Of a stretch of DNA of 64,000 nucleotides, positions 38,226 to 47,372 are shown one piece after another; positions within the stretch are counted from its first letter, which is position 1, and each line of letters begins with the position of its first letter. A program made the position numbers and the translations under genes. Source of the stretch: Promethearchaeota archaeon (GTDB taxonomy: Archaea; Asgardarchaeota; Lokiarchaeia; Sigyniarchaeales; SOKP01); the NCBI GenBank assembly GCA_019057865.1, contig JAHLWP010000013.1, positions 26,181 through 90,180 of the forward strand. Direction: 5' to 3'. The notes beneath the pieces are model-generated. The model had not been told where the DNA came from and ran no database searches. It saw only the letters and a list, made by a program, of their open reading frames with translations.

Positions 38226-38984
38226 TTAAATATATTGCAAGTTATTCTTCTTTAAAAACCATGTATCAATAAGAAATGTTTGAGTTAAATCTTTATTCAG
38301 GTTATTTTGAGATCTTATGATTGACTTTGGAACCCATATTTCAGTATCATCATTAAAATTGATAAGTAAGGCATTTTTAGTCTCCGCTTCAATATTACCT
38401 TCTATTTGACTAGTTTCAATAATTTTTGAATTTTTCTTGTTTGAAATATCAGAATTTGCTTCGATTTCAGTAGCATTATTTATTACCTTATTCATTTCAA
38501 TCTTTTTTGATTTGTCCTTCTTTACAACAGAAATTCTAGAGGAAGTGGCATATTCTATTTTCTCTTTTAAAATATGTTTTAACAACAATCTAAATATCTC
38601 AATTTGTGCAAAATTCAGCATCTTGGAATAATTTCCAATATTTATCCATACTTTTTCTTCTTTTCCTTCCTCCCATTGAAACGATATTTGAGTTTTAACA
38701 TTATTAAAATCATGAAAACTGGACCAAGATTTGATTTTTCGTTTTAAAACCTGCAATATCATTATAATTTCGTCTAGATTACATTTAACTGTTTTACCTT
38801 CCGATTTTGAGGGTCTTTCCCATGTTCCATCCCCTTTTTTCTTAATACATTTCAAGAAGATAAAAGGCTCTGTTTTTGATGTACTCTGGATTGTTAATCC
38901 AGTAGATTGACCAAAAAAAATTTGGTTATGCGTATCAGTCATGATTCTCACAATTATTTTATCATTAATTATTTTTAAGAACAC
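38226..38984 (-). CDS. Hypothetical protein with C-terminal 'WVPKS' motif
   Basis: 252 residues from a GTG; the internal ATG at 38942 (MTDTHNQIFFGQ) is a likelier start. The middle is an acidic, Ser/Asn-rich linker. The C-terminal ~50 residues read ALLINFNDDTEIWVPKSII and end FLIDTWFLKKN. This resembles the small domain 'kA.l...g...WIPKS.i', ending 'i..Wla.k', found in phage and plasmid single-strand-binding or unknown proteins. The N-terminal half may be a separate beta-rich domain. A link with mobile DNA is only suggestive. Upstream lies a CoiA-like nuclease on the other strand. Confidence 0.55.
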   Translation of the reverse strand: MFLKIINDKIIVRIMTDTHNQIFFGQSTGLTIQSTSKTEPFIFLKCIKKKGDGTWERPSKSEGKTVKCNLDEIIMILQVLKRKIKSWSSFHDFNNVKTQISFQWEEGKEEKVWINIGNYSKMLNFAQIEIFRLLLKHILKEKIEYATSSRISVVKKDKSKKIEMNKVINNATEIEANSDISNKKNSKIIETSQIEGNIEAETKNALLINFNDDTEIWVPKSIIRSQNNLNKDLTQTFLIDTWFLKKNNLQYI

Positions 38985-39142
38985 ACAGTTTGTTGATTTT
39001 TAATATTTTTAACATAGATATTTTAAAAATATTTAAAGAAAAATTTGATGTCATAATCTAGTAATTCAAATTACTATCTATTTTTATTAACGACACCATA
39101 GTATTTTTATACAATACAAATCTAATATGACGAAAGGGCAAA

Positions 39143-40033
39143 TTGAATAAATCTCTTCTATTTGAAAGCTCTAGTTCTGAATCCTGGCAGCATAAAGCAA
39201 TTAAATATTTATTATATAAAACTATTTCAGAAGAAGATAAGAATGTAAGAGAAAAATCTCTTGAAAAGTATTTCAACAATAGAAGAGCAGATATATATTT
39301 TAAGCTTCATTCTGGACAAGAAATCGTAATAGAAGTTCAAAATTCTAATATATCGGTAAAAGAAATCATTAAAAGAACTGAAGATTATAATAAAAAGGGG
39401 ATTTATGTATTATGGATATTACATGGTAAAGGAAATTGTGTAGCCTCACCAAAGGTTCCTAAAGATGATAAAAAAGTTAGAATTAGTACTGCTGAATCTT
39501 TTTTACACAAAATATATGGTGGGAGAGTGTATTATGTTAACCTTAACTCTTCAAGACAAAAATTAATAATTTCTACTCCGTTTGCTCTACATTTCTCATA
39601 TTCCTCAAACAAGAAATATCGAAGAATGTTTCGTGCAAAATATGATAGCTATTTTATTCGAAATGCAAATTTTTGTCTAATTCCAAGTTGGAGTCTCTTA
39701 TGTGTAAAATACAACGGTTTCAAAATAGCAAGGTTTTATGATAAAAGCATTAAAAGTGTTTTAAAAAATTCAATTTTTAATTTTGTTATAAAAAAGACGA
39801 AAAAAAACTGTAATAATTGTAGAATATCATTTAAGAAGCAGAGAAGTTGTTCAATAAATCAAGATTGTAATTTTAAATCATATAATAATAAGAAGTTAAT
39901 AAAAATAATTATTAAATGCTTCACTAAGAAATATGGAAAATATTTTATTTTAGAATCGATATTAGATTTAATCAAAGAAAGAAAAATAGATTTTAACAAA
40001 AATTATATTGTTAAAAAACTAAAACGAGTATAA
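39143..40033 (+). CDS. CoiA-like nuclease-domain protein
   Basis: 296 residues from a TTG directly after an in-frame TGA. The N-terminal part matches the competence CoiA-like family: SWQHKAIKYLL, then NRRADIYFKL, IVIEVQNSNIS and YVLWILHG; the Asp and E-x-Q form a PD-(D/E)XK-type nuclease site. The C-terminal half is basic with four clustered cysteines (CNNCRISFKKQRSC, DC), likely a small zinc-binding segment. Such proteins occur with phage or DNA-uptake genes and as lone defence nucleases. It may process DNA; the role here is not known. Confidence 0.78.
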   Translation: MNKSLLFESSSSESWQHKAIKYLLYKTISEEDKNVREKSLEKYFNNRRADIYFKLHSGQEIVIEVQNSNISVKEIIKRTEDYNKKGIYVLWILHGKGNCVASPKVPKDDKKVRISTAESFLHKIYGGRVYYVNLNSSRQKLIISTPFALHFSYSSNKKYRRMFRAKYDSYFIRNANFCLIPSWSLLCVKYNGFKIARFYDKSIKSVLKNSIFNFVIKKTKKNCNNCRISFKKQRSCSINQDCNFKSYNNKKLIKIIIKCFTKKYGKYFILESILDLIKERKIDFNKNYIVKKLKRV

Positions 40034-40475
40034 TTATTTATATTTTCATTGAAAGAAGTCCTAAAATTTAATTATCTTGAGTTAAATGTAAATTGAATTT
40101 AAAATTTCAGTTTAAATATAGATATCTTTTTTTGTCATTTTTTTCAAGTGAAAAAAAAGGAAATTCTTAAATACTAGCTAAGTACATATTTTATATGTAA
40201 GAACACATAAAGATCGGAATGCCATGATAGCAAAATATATTCTTATACCTAATGCCGAGAAATCGGTAAAATACCTCAACCCTTAACCCTGTTATTAGAT
40301 AAATACAGTCTCCTCTTTTTAAAATTTTTATTGTATCATGGATTCCGGTTTTTACCTACTTCTTTATTTTGTGTATCGCATAAAAACTTATTATAGGTTT
40401 CTCTATTGAAATATTAATATTAAAAAATAAAGAAATTATTTTAAGTGATAAATAAATATTAAATAATGGTTTATT
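40034..40475 (+). other. Intergenic region with a candidate structured RNA
   Basis: 442 bases without a gene. TTCTTAAATACT (40164-40175) looks like an archaeal TATA box. About 25 bases on, a less AT-rich stretch begins, and contains CCGA-GAAA-TCGG (40255-40266), a GNRA-capped hairpin, a second hairpin near 40290-40308 (CTGT/ACAG) and T5 at 40316-40320 as a possible terminator. The implied RNA is ~120 bases (see next entry). The rest is plain AT-rich sequence ahead of the LSm gene. Confidence 0.4.
40197..40320 (+). ncRNA. Candidate small RNA, unclassified
   Basis: Bounded by a TATA-like box upstream and a T-run downstream, with a GNRA tetraloop hairpin and a second hairpin. It does not look like 5S, SRP or RNase P RNA. 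ATGATAG at ~40214 is a poor box C and there is no clear box D; AGATAA with a late ACAG would be a weak H/ACA match. The LSm gene downstream makes an RNA interesting but proves nothing. Confidence 0.3.
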
Positions 40476-40667
40476 ATGATTCCAAAATCTTTAATTGAGA
40501 AGTTAGTACAAAAAGAAGTATACATTTATGTAAGAAATCAAAGTCGAGAATTTGCTGGGATAATTCAATCTATTACTGATGAGGAAGTTATAGTACTCGA
40601 GAATAAGTATAATAATCTAGTTTATATTCCAATATCTGAAGTCGATGTAATCACTGAAAGAAGATAA
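40476..40667 (+). CDS. LSm-like RNA-binding protein
   Basis: 63 residues forming a minimal Sm fold: an N-terminal helix (IPKSLIEKLVQKE), Sm1 strands VYIYVRNQSREFAGIIQSI with the conserved Gly, VIVLENK, and Sm2 NLVYIPISEVDVI. It should form a ring that binds U-rich or other single-stranded RNA. It is shorter than archaeal SmAP1 and lacks the usual R-G after Sm2 strand 4, so it may be a divergent paralogue. Alone in its transcription unit. Confidence 0.78.
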   Translation: MIPKSLIEKLVQKEVYIYVRNQSREFAGIIQSITDEEVIVLENKYNNLVYIPISEVDVITERR

Positions 40668-40786
40668 CTATAAATAATCTGTTAATTGATTGAGTTATTT
40701 TCGATTTAACTTAAATCAATTAATTCTAATCTTAATTTTAAAGAAAGATAGATTGATTATTTTTGAAATTAATTTTTAATAATTGG

Positions 40787-41926
40787 TTAAATTACAATAG
40801 GTTCTTTTGAAACGGAAGTAACTTGTTCACATTTATCTTTTCCGATAATCACATCATCTTCTAATCTAATACCCCATTTATCAAGCCAATATAATCCTGG
40901 TTCATTAGTATATACCATATTTTCCTTAAGTATATGGTGTTCCGATACTTTCCAGCTTATTCTTGAACCAATATCATGGGCTTCAAATCCAAGAGAATGT
41001 CCTAAGCCATGAAAGAATAATTTTTCATGATCAAAACCTTTCTCGCTTAAATAATTACGGCACTCTTTTGCGGGTATATGATTAGGAGTATTCGCTATAT
41101 AGTATTTATTAGCTATTTCCTTAGCTTCATATAATGTTTGATATGCTTGTATAAAATCCTCTGGTGGTTCATTGCCAATCCAAAAAGTCCAAGTAATATC
41201 AGAACACATCTCATCGATTTGCATTCCAGTATCAATTAAAAGAACTCCAGATTCAATTTTTTTAGTTGATGTATTATGATGTGGGTCTGCTGAATGTATT
41301 CCAGTGGCTACTATTGCAGGAAAAGAAGGCTTTCCTAATTTTGAATATTCATATTCTAGTTTAGCCATAACTTCTTTTTCTGTCATTCCAACTTTGACCC
41401 AATTTGGAATAGTTTCTAATATTTCAATTGTGGCTTTACAGACATTACGTAAATCTTTCAACTCTTCTGAGGTTTTTTGACTTCTAAGCCCATAAATTAT
41501 AGGGGCAGCTGAAATAAATTTTGTATTGGGGATTATTTTTTTAATAGCAAAAAAGGCTCCAACTTGAAGATAATCAGCATAAGGAGTTCCATCAGGATCA
41601 AGAATATTTTCTCCAAAATTGAGAGCAATTTTCGGTCTGTTGATTATTGGTTTTAATTTTGAAATTAAGTCCTTTAAGGTGTTATAGGATATTACTTCAG
41701 CATTTATACCTTTAGATCCGAGAGATTTTCGAATCATATTCGCTTCCATTTCTACTGGAAGAACTTTATGGTGTCCATCAGTAGAAACAAAAATAAAATG
41801 AAGAGCATGAGACTCAACACCTAGTAAGAATTTAGAGTTAATATCACTATCTTCATTACATACAATCAACCAACCGTCTCCATTAATTTCTTTAAGTATT
41901 TTTTGAACTCTTTCAAATTTATTCAT
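40787..41926 (-). CDS. M24-family metallopeptidase (Xaa-Pro aminopeptidase-like)
   Basis: A 379-residue 'pita-bread' peptidase with a creatinase-type N-terminal domain. The five metal ligands are visible: LLIDTGMQ (Asp), CSDITWTF (Asp), FFHGLGHSLG (His), YTNEPGLYW (Glu) and IRLEDDVII (Glu). Near the active site are GIHSADPHH and GFEAHD. It removes N-terminal residues before proline or related dipeptides in the cytoplasm; the exact specificity is open. No signal peptide. Transcribed alone. Confidence 0.9.
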   Translation of the reverse strand: MNKFERVQKILKEINGDGWLIVCNEDSDINSKFLLGVESHALHFIFVSTDGHHKVLPVEMEANMIRKSLGSKGINAEVISYNTLKDLISKLKPIINRPKIALNFGENILDPDGTPYADYLQVGAFFAIKKIIPNTKFISAAPIIYGLRSQKTSEELKDLRNVCKATIEILETIPNWVKVGMTEKEVMAKLEYEYSKLGKPSFPAIVATGIHSADPHHNTSTKKIESGVLLIDTGMQIDEMCSDITWTFWIGNEPPEDFIQAYQTLYEAKEIANKYYIANTPNHIPAKECRNYLSEKGFDHEKLFFHGLGHSLGFEAHDIGSRISWKVSEHHILKENMVYTNEPGLYWLDKWGIRLEDDVIIGKDKCEQVTSVSKEPIVI

Positions 41927-42186
41927 AATTCAAGACATCTTAAGGTATTTAATTAATTTTAGTATGTTGAAATTCAATAATATTTACTACTAAATTAATT
42001 TATTTAATACAGATTTTAACCTCTATATCTAATACTAATTCTGTTTTGCTTATTTCTTAAGCCCTAAGAAGAAGATATTTCAAATTTTTTATATGTAAAA
42101 ATATTCATTAACACAAATATTTATTAGAACTAAGTCCATTAATTAATAAGTATTATCATAATTTACCATTTTAATTGAGGTTTAAG

Positions 42187-42639
42187 ATGTCTGAAATTAA
42201 AAAGATCCAATTAAGAAATGGCATGGAAATTGATTTTGACAAGAAAGCGCCAACTACTCTTTATGAGATGATTATCAGCGAAGTTTTAATTCCCAAATAT
42301 AAAGAAAATGAAGATTGGAATTTATCTTTAAACATTATAATTGAGGAAATGAACCGTCTTATTACTAAATATGATCTAAGCCCAAAATTAAAATTAGGGT
42401 TGCTTAATCAAGTTGAGGAACATTTGGATAAAGATATAGAGGAATTAACGGGTGTTGATAAAATCGAAATATTATTCTTAAATATGGATGATTATGTTGA
42501 GGATATAAGAAGCCTTATACTTGCTGGTAAAGATAAAGAAGAACTTCGTACTAGTATGGCACGAGTAATAATGCCAATGACTCTTTTTGAATTATCTGAG
42601 CTTTTTATTTATTTGGGAAAAAGAACTTTCTTAAAATAA
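42187..42639 (+). CDS. Hypothetical helical protein, unrecognised
   Basis: 150 residues from the ATG at 42187, which has GAGGT 5 bases upstream; an in-frame TTG twelve bases earlier would overlap the ribosome-binding site. It is mostly helical and acidic: ELTGVDKIEILFLNMDDYVED in the middle, MARVIMPMTLFELSELF near the end. No known motif. Its neighbours on both sides are oppositely oriented (convergent with the TrmB-like gene). Confidence 0.62.
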   Translation: MSEIKKIQLRNGMEIDFDKKAPTTLYEMIISEVLIPKYKENEDWNLSLNIIIEEMNRLITKYDLSPKLKLGLLNQVEEHLDKDIEELTGVDKIEILFLNMDDYVEDIRSLILAGKDKEELRTSMARVIMPMTLFELSELFIYLGKRTFLK

Positions 42640-42757
42640 TGCTATATTTCAAAAAATTAAATTTTTTATCCTATTATTTTAACATTGTTATTGGACGTGT
42701 TTACAGAGAATAAATGACATCTAATCAAAAAAAGTTTTAATTTTTTTTCAAAATGAG

Positions 42758-43555
42758 CTACAGATTTACTTCCTTAGCTGTTTTATATAAATAACTAAAA
42801 TAATAGTTAGCAGAAGGTCCAAAGGCGATATGGTCAGTCACTATACCAAAATAAGACATTTTTTTTGGAAAGAAACCCTTAGAAAGAATAATGAATGCAT
42901 CTTCTCCCTCATCCATTACAATAGCACTTCCAAAAACCTGGTCTCGGGAACGAATTTCACATAATTCTTTATATTGTTTTAATGTTTTTCTGAATTTTTC
43001 ATCTTGTAAAGCTTTATCTTCAATTAAAAGTTTTAAATTTGTAACACCTCGAGCTCTTGCTTTTTTAATATCATCATAAAAAACATCTAAAAATTCCTGA
43101 TCAGTAGTAACTATATAAACAGATGTTTTTGCTAAATTTAGTAATGCTAATGCCCTATTAATACATACATCTCTGCCTCTATGAACATATAGAGCAATTT
43201 TAATAGGAGTATCGTGAGATTGATAAATTGGAGTTAATGAATGGATAATTTTATTTGAGTGACCATCAAAATTATCATTAAATTGTTTTTTTGCAATAAT
43301 CAGAGCCTCATCAGGCGATTTGGCAAAATAGCGCGATGGACGGCTTGCTTCCTCTTTAATTATCCACAACTTTTCTTTTTCCAGCTGTGTGAGGATGTTA
43401 TATATGCGGGAGTAGGGCACACCTGACGCTTCTGATAATTCCCGAGCATCCATAGGTCCTTTGCTTATTAAAGTTAAATATATTGAGATCTCATAATCTG
43501 TAAGTCCAATTGATCTTAAGGATTCTTTCACATTTTCAGGAATTTCTTTTGACAT
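42758..43555 (-). CDS. TrmB-family transcriptional regulator
   Basis: A 265-residue regulator. The N-terminal winged helix (residues ~10-75) reads LRSIGLTDYEISIYLTLI, ARELSEASGVPYSRIYNIL, and is followed by a short coiled coil. The C-terminal ~150 residues match the TrmB sugar/effector-sensing, PLD-like fold (IALYVHRGRDVCINRALALL, VYIVTTDQEFLDVF). TrmB proteins repress or activate sugar-uptake and central carbon genes. Next to it on the same strand, further upstream, are remnants of a sugar kinase and a sugar-type transporter, which may have been its former targets; that is inference. Confidence 0.87.
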   Translation of the reverse strand: MSKEIPENVKESLRSIGLTDYEISIYLTLISKGPMDARELSEASGVPYSRIYNILTQLEKEKLWIIKEEASRPSRYFAKSPDEALIIAKKQFNDNFDGHSNKIIHSLTPIYQSHDTPIKIALYVHRGRDVCINRALALLNLAKTSVYIVTTDQEFLDVFYDDIKKARARGVTNLKLLIEDKALQDEKFRKTLKQYKELCEIRSRDQVFGSAIVMDEGEDAFIILSKGFFPKKMSYFGIVTDHIAFGPSANYYFSYLYKTAKEVNL

Positions 43556-43832
43556 AAACTTACCACTATTTTACATTTTTAAGAAGTTTAAGATATTTTC
43601 TGTATAAACTATATTAAAATAATATTTAGAATGTATTTAAGCATATTTTATATAGAGTAATATAATATTATTAATAATATTAATATTATTTTTTTAAGAG
43701 TCAATTTCTCAAATTAAAATTTAAAAGGGAAATTATAACTAAATATATAATTTTAACTGTTAGTAATAATGAATAAAAAAAGCAGTTAAAAGATTGGTTT
43801 ATTCTTTTAGAACTTCTGATATTACTATCTAT

Positions 43833-44215
43833 TTATTCAAGCTCCTTATAGAGAAATATTATTGGTGCCGAAACGATATTAATTATACCGATGATTATGT
43901 ATAATGTTCTCCATAATTGTATCCCTAGTAATTCAAAAATAATACTCTGAATTAATAACCAAATCACACTGCTTACTGGAATAATTGATATATGATAAGT
44001 TCTCACCCTTTCAGTTTTAGCAATATCATTTATCAATGCAAATATTTTTGGTAAGGCAAATGCAATAGTTCCTCCAATTATTATAAATGTTATTACGTAA
44101 ATAGGCCAAGTTGTAGTAAAAGCAGCATAAATACAGTTAAAACCAATTAAAATAAGACTAAAAGAAATGGCTGGTTCTTTAGCAATATTTTTTAAAAAAG
44201 TATAACGATATCTTT
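43833..44215 (-). pseudogene. C-terminal fragment of an MFS transporter
   Basis: About 128 residues with four hydrophobic helices (FSLILIGFNCIYAAF, WPIYVITFIIIGGTIAF, VIWLLIQSIIFELLG, TLYIIIGIINIVSAP), the last third of a 12-helix major facilitator. The first eight helices are missing. It overlaps, in another frame, the cut-off end of the sugar kinase, so a deletion appears to have joined the two genes at about 44210. A fully open frame from 44240 exists only because of that join. Confidence 0.65.
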
Positions 44216-44970
44216 CCAATAATATCACTAGAATTGGCAAGGAGTGGTAATTTCTTGGCTAAGTTTGGAGTTGTAGCATTTAAAGCCTTCTCGTCCCACT
44301 TTTTTGTATTAATATTCATTAAATTCATCCCTGCGCCATCTCCATGGTCAATTGGAGCATTTCTCCCCAATAAAATCGATACCATAAAAGAACTTACTAA
44401 ATGAATAATGGCTGTATTCTTATATCCATTTGGATTTTCTTGATAAAATTTCCGTATTTGCGGACCAGAAAATCGTTCAAAAGTATTAGAGCTTGTTATT
44501 TTTATTGTTTCTTTAACCCCGCCTAGACGTTCACGTATCTCTTCACAGTGTTTAGAAGTGCTTGAATCCATCCAAATTGGACTAGTAATTCTACTAAATC
44601 TATCCCTTAGTTGATTAACCATTGAATCATTAGTATTTAAATTTTGAAGTCTTTTCTCAAATTGCTTATTTAAATAAACTGTACCATGTTGTTGAGCTGA
44701 ACCAGATATAGTTTTGATTTTTTCAATTGGCACAGATTCTTGGATAAATCTATTAAATAATAATTCTAATGCTTCAACCCACATTAATGGATAAGAATGA
44801 ACAACTTTTTCATCTTCAAATGTAATAACACCGTTTTTTGTATGATATTGGGGTAAATCTGTATCAAACTTTATTTTTAATTTATAAAGAATTTTACCTG
44901 CATCATAGTCTATTATTACTACGGTTAAACTTTGAGTTGAACAGTCTAAACCAAGAAACAGATTACTCAT
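44179..44970 (-). pseudogene. Truncated FGGY carbohydrate kinase (xylulokinase-like), N-terminal half
   Basis: 263 residues of an FGGY kinase, normally ~500. Present: the N-terminal phosphate loop FLGLDCSTQSLTVVIID, SGSAQQHGTVYL, PIWMDSSTSKHCEE and the substrate-binding HGDGAGMNLMN. It then ends at KKYC with a stop, where the second (ATP-binding) domain should begin. Downstream sequence on the same strand is an MFS transporter end. So a deletion removed the C-terminal kinase half and the start of a transporter gene. The protein cannot bind ATP normally, hence pseudogene. Confidence 0.75.
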
Positions 44971-45305
44971 AATATAAAAATACGTATTTAAAGCTATTGA
45001 AATTTATCATTATTTACTAAAAAACTTTCTAATATCTGTTTTTAATTTAAAATCGTAATATAATTCTTGTTATACTATAATTTTAACCCATGATAAAATA
45101 TTTTTATCGAATAATAAAATATCTTAGTTGATTATTTATAGATTGATAAATTTATTTTTATAGTTTGTTAAACCCTTATTAGTATTTTTTAACAAAATTA
45201 ATTTTCTCAAAAACGAAATTAAAAATTTGATAACAAAAAAGAAAAAATTTAATAAATAATTTATCATATTTAATAATCAAATAATCAAAAAAGAATATAC
45301 TGACA
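44971..45305. other. AT-rich divergent intergenic region
   Basis: 335 bases of A/T-rich sequence between the kinase fragment and the Lrp-type regulator. TAAAATATTTT/ATAAAATAT motifs near 45090-45120 could be regulator or TATA sites, but nothing stands out and no RNA structure or coding frame is seen. Confidence 0.35.
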
Positions 45306-45725
45306 ATGGATATAGTAGATTTAAAAATATTAGAATTATTAAAAGATGACGGGAGAAAGTCGTATAACGACATTTCTGAAAATGTAGGGAAAACAGAAGC
45401 AACTGTAAGAAGAAGAGTCAAGAATTTAATAGAAGAAGGAGTTATTAAAAAATTTACAATTGAATATAATATAGATTCAAAACCTAAAACCCGAGCTACT
45501 ATAAAAATCGAACCTGACTTTAAAGAGATTAAAAATATTTTAAAAGAATTAATAGGAATTGAGGAAATTACAGATATTTGGAGACTTAGCGGCGATTGTG
45601 GATTATTTATAAAGGTGGAAATCCCTTCAATTGAACAATTTAATCCATTAATTGAGGAAAAAATCTCCCGAATTGGGGGAGTTAAAATTATGGAAACGTG
45701 TTTTATAACAGATATTATTAAATAA
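45306..45725 (+). CDS. Lrp/AsnC-family transcriptional regulator
   Basis: 139 residues. N-terminal winged helix: MDIVDLKILELLKDDGRKSYNDI, then EATVRRRVKNLIEEGVIKKF, the classic AsnC recognition helix and wing. The C-terminal half is a RAM (ligand-binding, oligomerising) domain with GIEEITDIWRLSGDCGLFIK. Length and domain order are normal. It likely senses an amino acid; target genes are unknown. An ATG 5 bases after a short purine stretch supports the start. Confidence 0.92.
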   Translation: MDIVDLKILELLKDDGRKSYNDISENVGKTEATVRRRVKNLIEEGVIKKFTIEYNIDSKPKTRATIKIEPDFKEIKNILKELIGIEEITDIWRLSGDCGLFIKVEIPSIEQFNPLIEEKISRIGGVKIMETCFITDIIK

Positions 45726-45810
45726 TATCATTAAAAGAGTGTGTTATCGCCCTTTTTTTTACTATTTTCTTCTATAAGAAATTTAATCTAAAAATGCAAA
45801 CCTTAAAATA

Positions 45811-47217
45811 TTATTTTTTCAAAAGTTTATTGATTGATGCCATCCTCTTTTTAGCTTTCTTTAAATCTGCTTGTAATCTTTTTGATTGCTTAATGTAAGA
45901 TACATCATCTATTTTTCCACTATCGCGTTTATTATCAATAATTTTCATTAAATTTTCAACAGAATCTACTTTGGTTTCTAATCCTTTCTTTTCTTCTCTT
46001 AATTCTTTAATTGATTTTGCTTTAGATTGCTTTTTGAGTTTAGGAGCAGGTTTTAAAGAAATCTTAGATTCATCATCAACTAAAGGTAAACCTATAAAGT
46101 CTTGATCTGCTTTTAGTTTCTCCGGTTTTGGAGGTAAAGCAGTTAGAGTTGGCTCTCCTTGTTCCCCCAGTTTGATATAATCTTGCTTTTCAGTTTCTTC
46201 TGAAATTTGAGCATCTGGAACAAAATCTTGAGTTTGTGAAGGTATCTTGGAAGTCTTAGTCTCAGTAAGTTCAATAATCTCTTTTTCTGATGCTTCAGTT
46301 GTTTTTATCAATTTATCAATCGTATTTTTTATTGTATTTATTTGATTTTGAAAGATTTTTAATAGTTCCATTAATTCACTTTTCTTATAGATTTTCATTG
46401 AAAAATCAATATCGAAAGCTCGTTTAGTAGTTGAGGTAGATTTAGCAGTTGTATCCAATTGTTCCGCTACCTGAGTTGATCCACTGGGGATCTCAGGTGA
46501 GGGAACAGGAATTTGACCACTTGATCTTAATTCCATTCGATAATCAGAAACTAGCCATTTAAAAATATTCAAAGCTAAATCTGGGTGTTGATCACATTGA
46601 AAGCCACCTCCAACTTTATCTCTAAAAATTTCATAACTTCCAATACAACAAACTCTACCATATTCTGATTCAGAAACACAAATCAAAGGACAAGAAAAAG
46701 GTTCAGAAGTTTCATTGGAATCGGCTATTGAAAAAGCACCACCACCGATAATCGTAAGTGAGCATCCAGAGCGATAGCATAATGAATAGATTTCAGTTGT
46801 TATAGGATGGGGGATATTGAATGTAGAGATTTTTGGTATATTCTCAATACCTAAATTAATAGTTTCATCCAAAACTTGATCATTTTCAAAAGCAATACCA
46901 AATTGTTCAGAAATTTCAGATAAATTACTATTGCGACCTCTATCACCACCAGCATGAGATAATAATAATAAACCTCCGCCAGCATTTTTAATCCAGTTTA
47001 TAATCTCAGTAATTTCTAAAGGAGATATCTTTGCAAAATCAGGGCATACAAATACTAAGATATCATATGGCATTAAAGATTCTTCTGTTATTGGTGCTTC
47101 TAAAAAGTTATAACATACAAAATCATTTGTATTTAAATAATCTCGAAGCTCAGTGAGGTTTTCATCGATTCTACCCCTTGGTTTATGTGCTGTATCAAAT
47201 GCAATATTAAAAGGCAT
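45811..47217 (-). CDS. GIFT/IFT52-like (GATase-fold) domain protein with coiled-coil tail
   Basis: 468 residues. The first ~235 form a glutamine-amidotransferase-like fold without the catalytic Cys-His-Glu set: IAFDTAHKPRGRI, YDILVFVCPDF, WIKNAGGGLLLLSHAGGDRG, and SYEIFRDKVGG near the end. The order (GG loop, RN(S)NL, FGI, then GS.E.F.D) resembles the GIFT domain of eukaryotic IFT52 and related DUF4350 proteins. A Ser/Thr/Pro linker and a coiled coil (~275-300 and ~400-465) follow. IFT52 belongs to intraflagellar transport; whether this is homology at that level or just the broad GATase family needs structure comparison. Confidence 0.6.
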   Translation of the reverse strand: MPFNIAFDTAHKPRGRIDENLTELRDYLNTNDFVCYNFLEAPITEESLMPYDILVFVCPDFAKISPLEITEIINWIKNAGGGLLLLSHAGGDRGRNSNLSEISEQFGIAFENDQVLDETINLGIENIPKISTFNIPHPITTEIYSLCYRSGCSLTIIGGGAFSIADSNETSEPFSCPLICVSESEYGRVCCIGSYEIFRDKVGGGFQCDQHPDLALNIFKWLVSDYRMELRSSGQIPVPSPEIPSGSTQVAEQLDTTAKSTSTTKRAFDIDFSMKIYKKSELMELLKIFQNQINTIKNTIDKLIKTTEASEKEIIELTETKTSKIPSQTQDFVPDAQISEETEKQDYIKLGEQGEPTLTALPPKPEKLKADQDFIGLPLVDDESKISLKPAPKLKKQSKAKSIKELREEKKGLETKVDSVENLMKIIDNKRDSGKIDDVSYIKQSKRLQADLKKAKKRMASINKLLKK

Positions 47218-47372
47218 CTTAACTCATCAAAACCATATTTAATTAAATTTCTAATTTATTCAAAATCTTATTACTATTAATTAGTATTTTAATCTTTTTA
47301 TCTTTAATATTTAATTATAAAATATAAAAATTCTCTAATTTTTTGCTTAGGTTAAAATCATAGAGAAATTAT

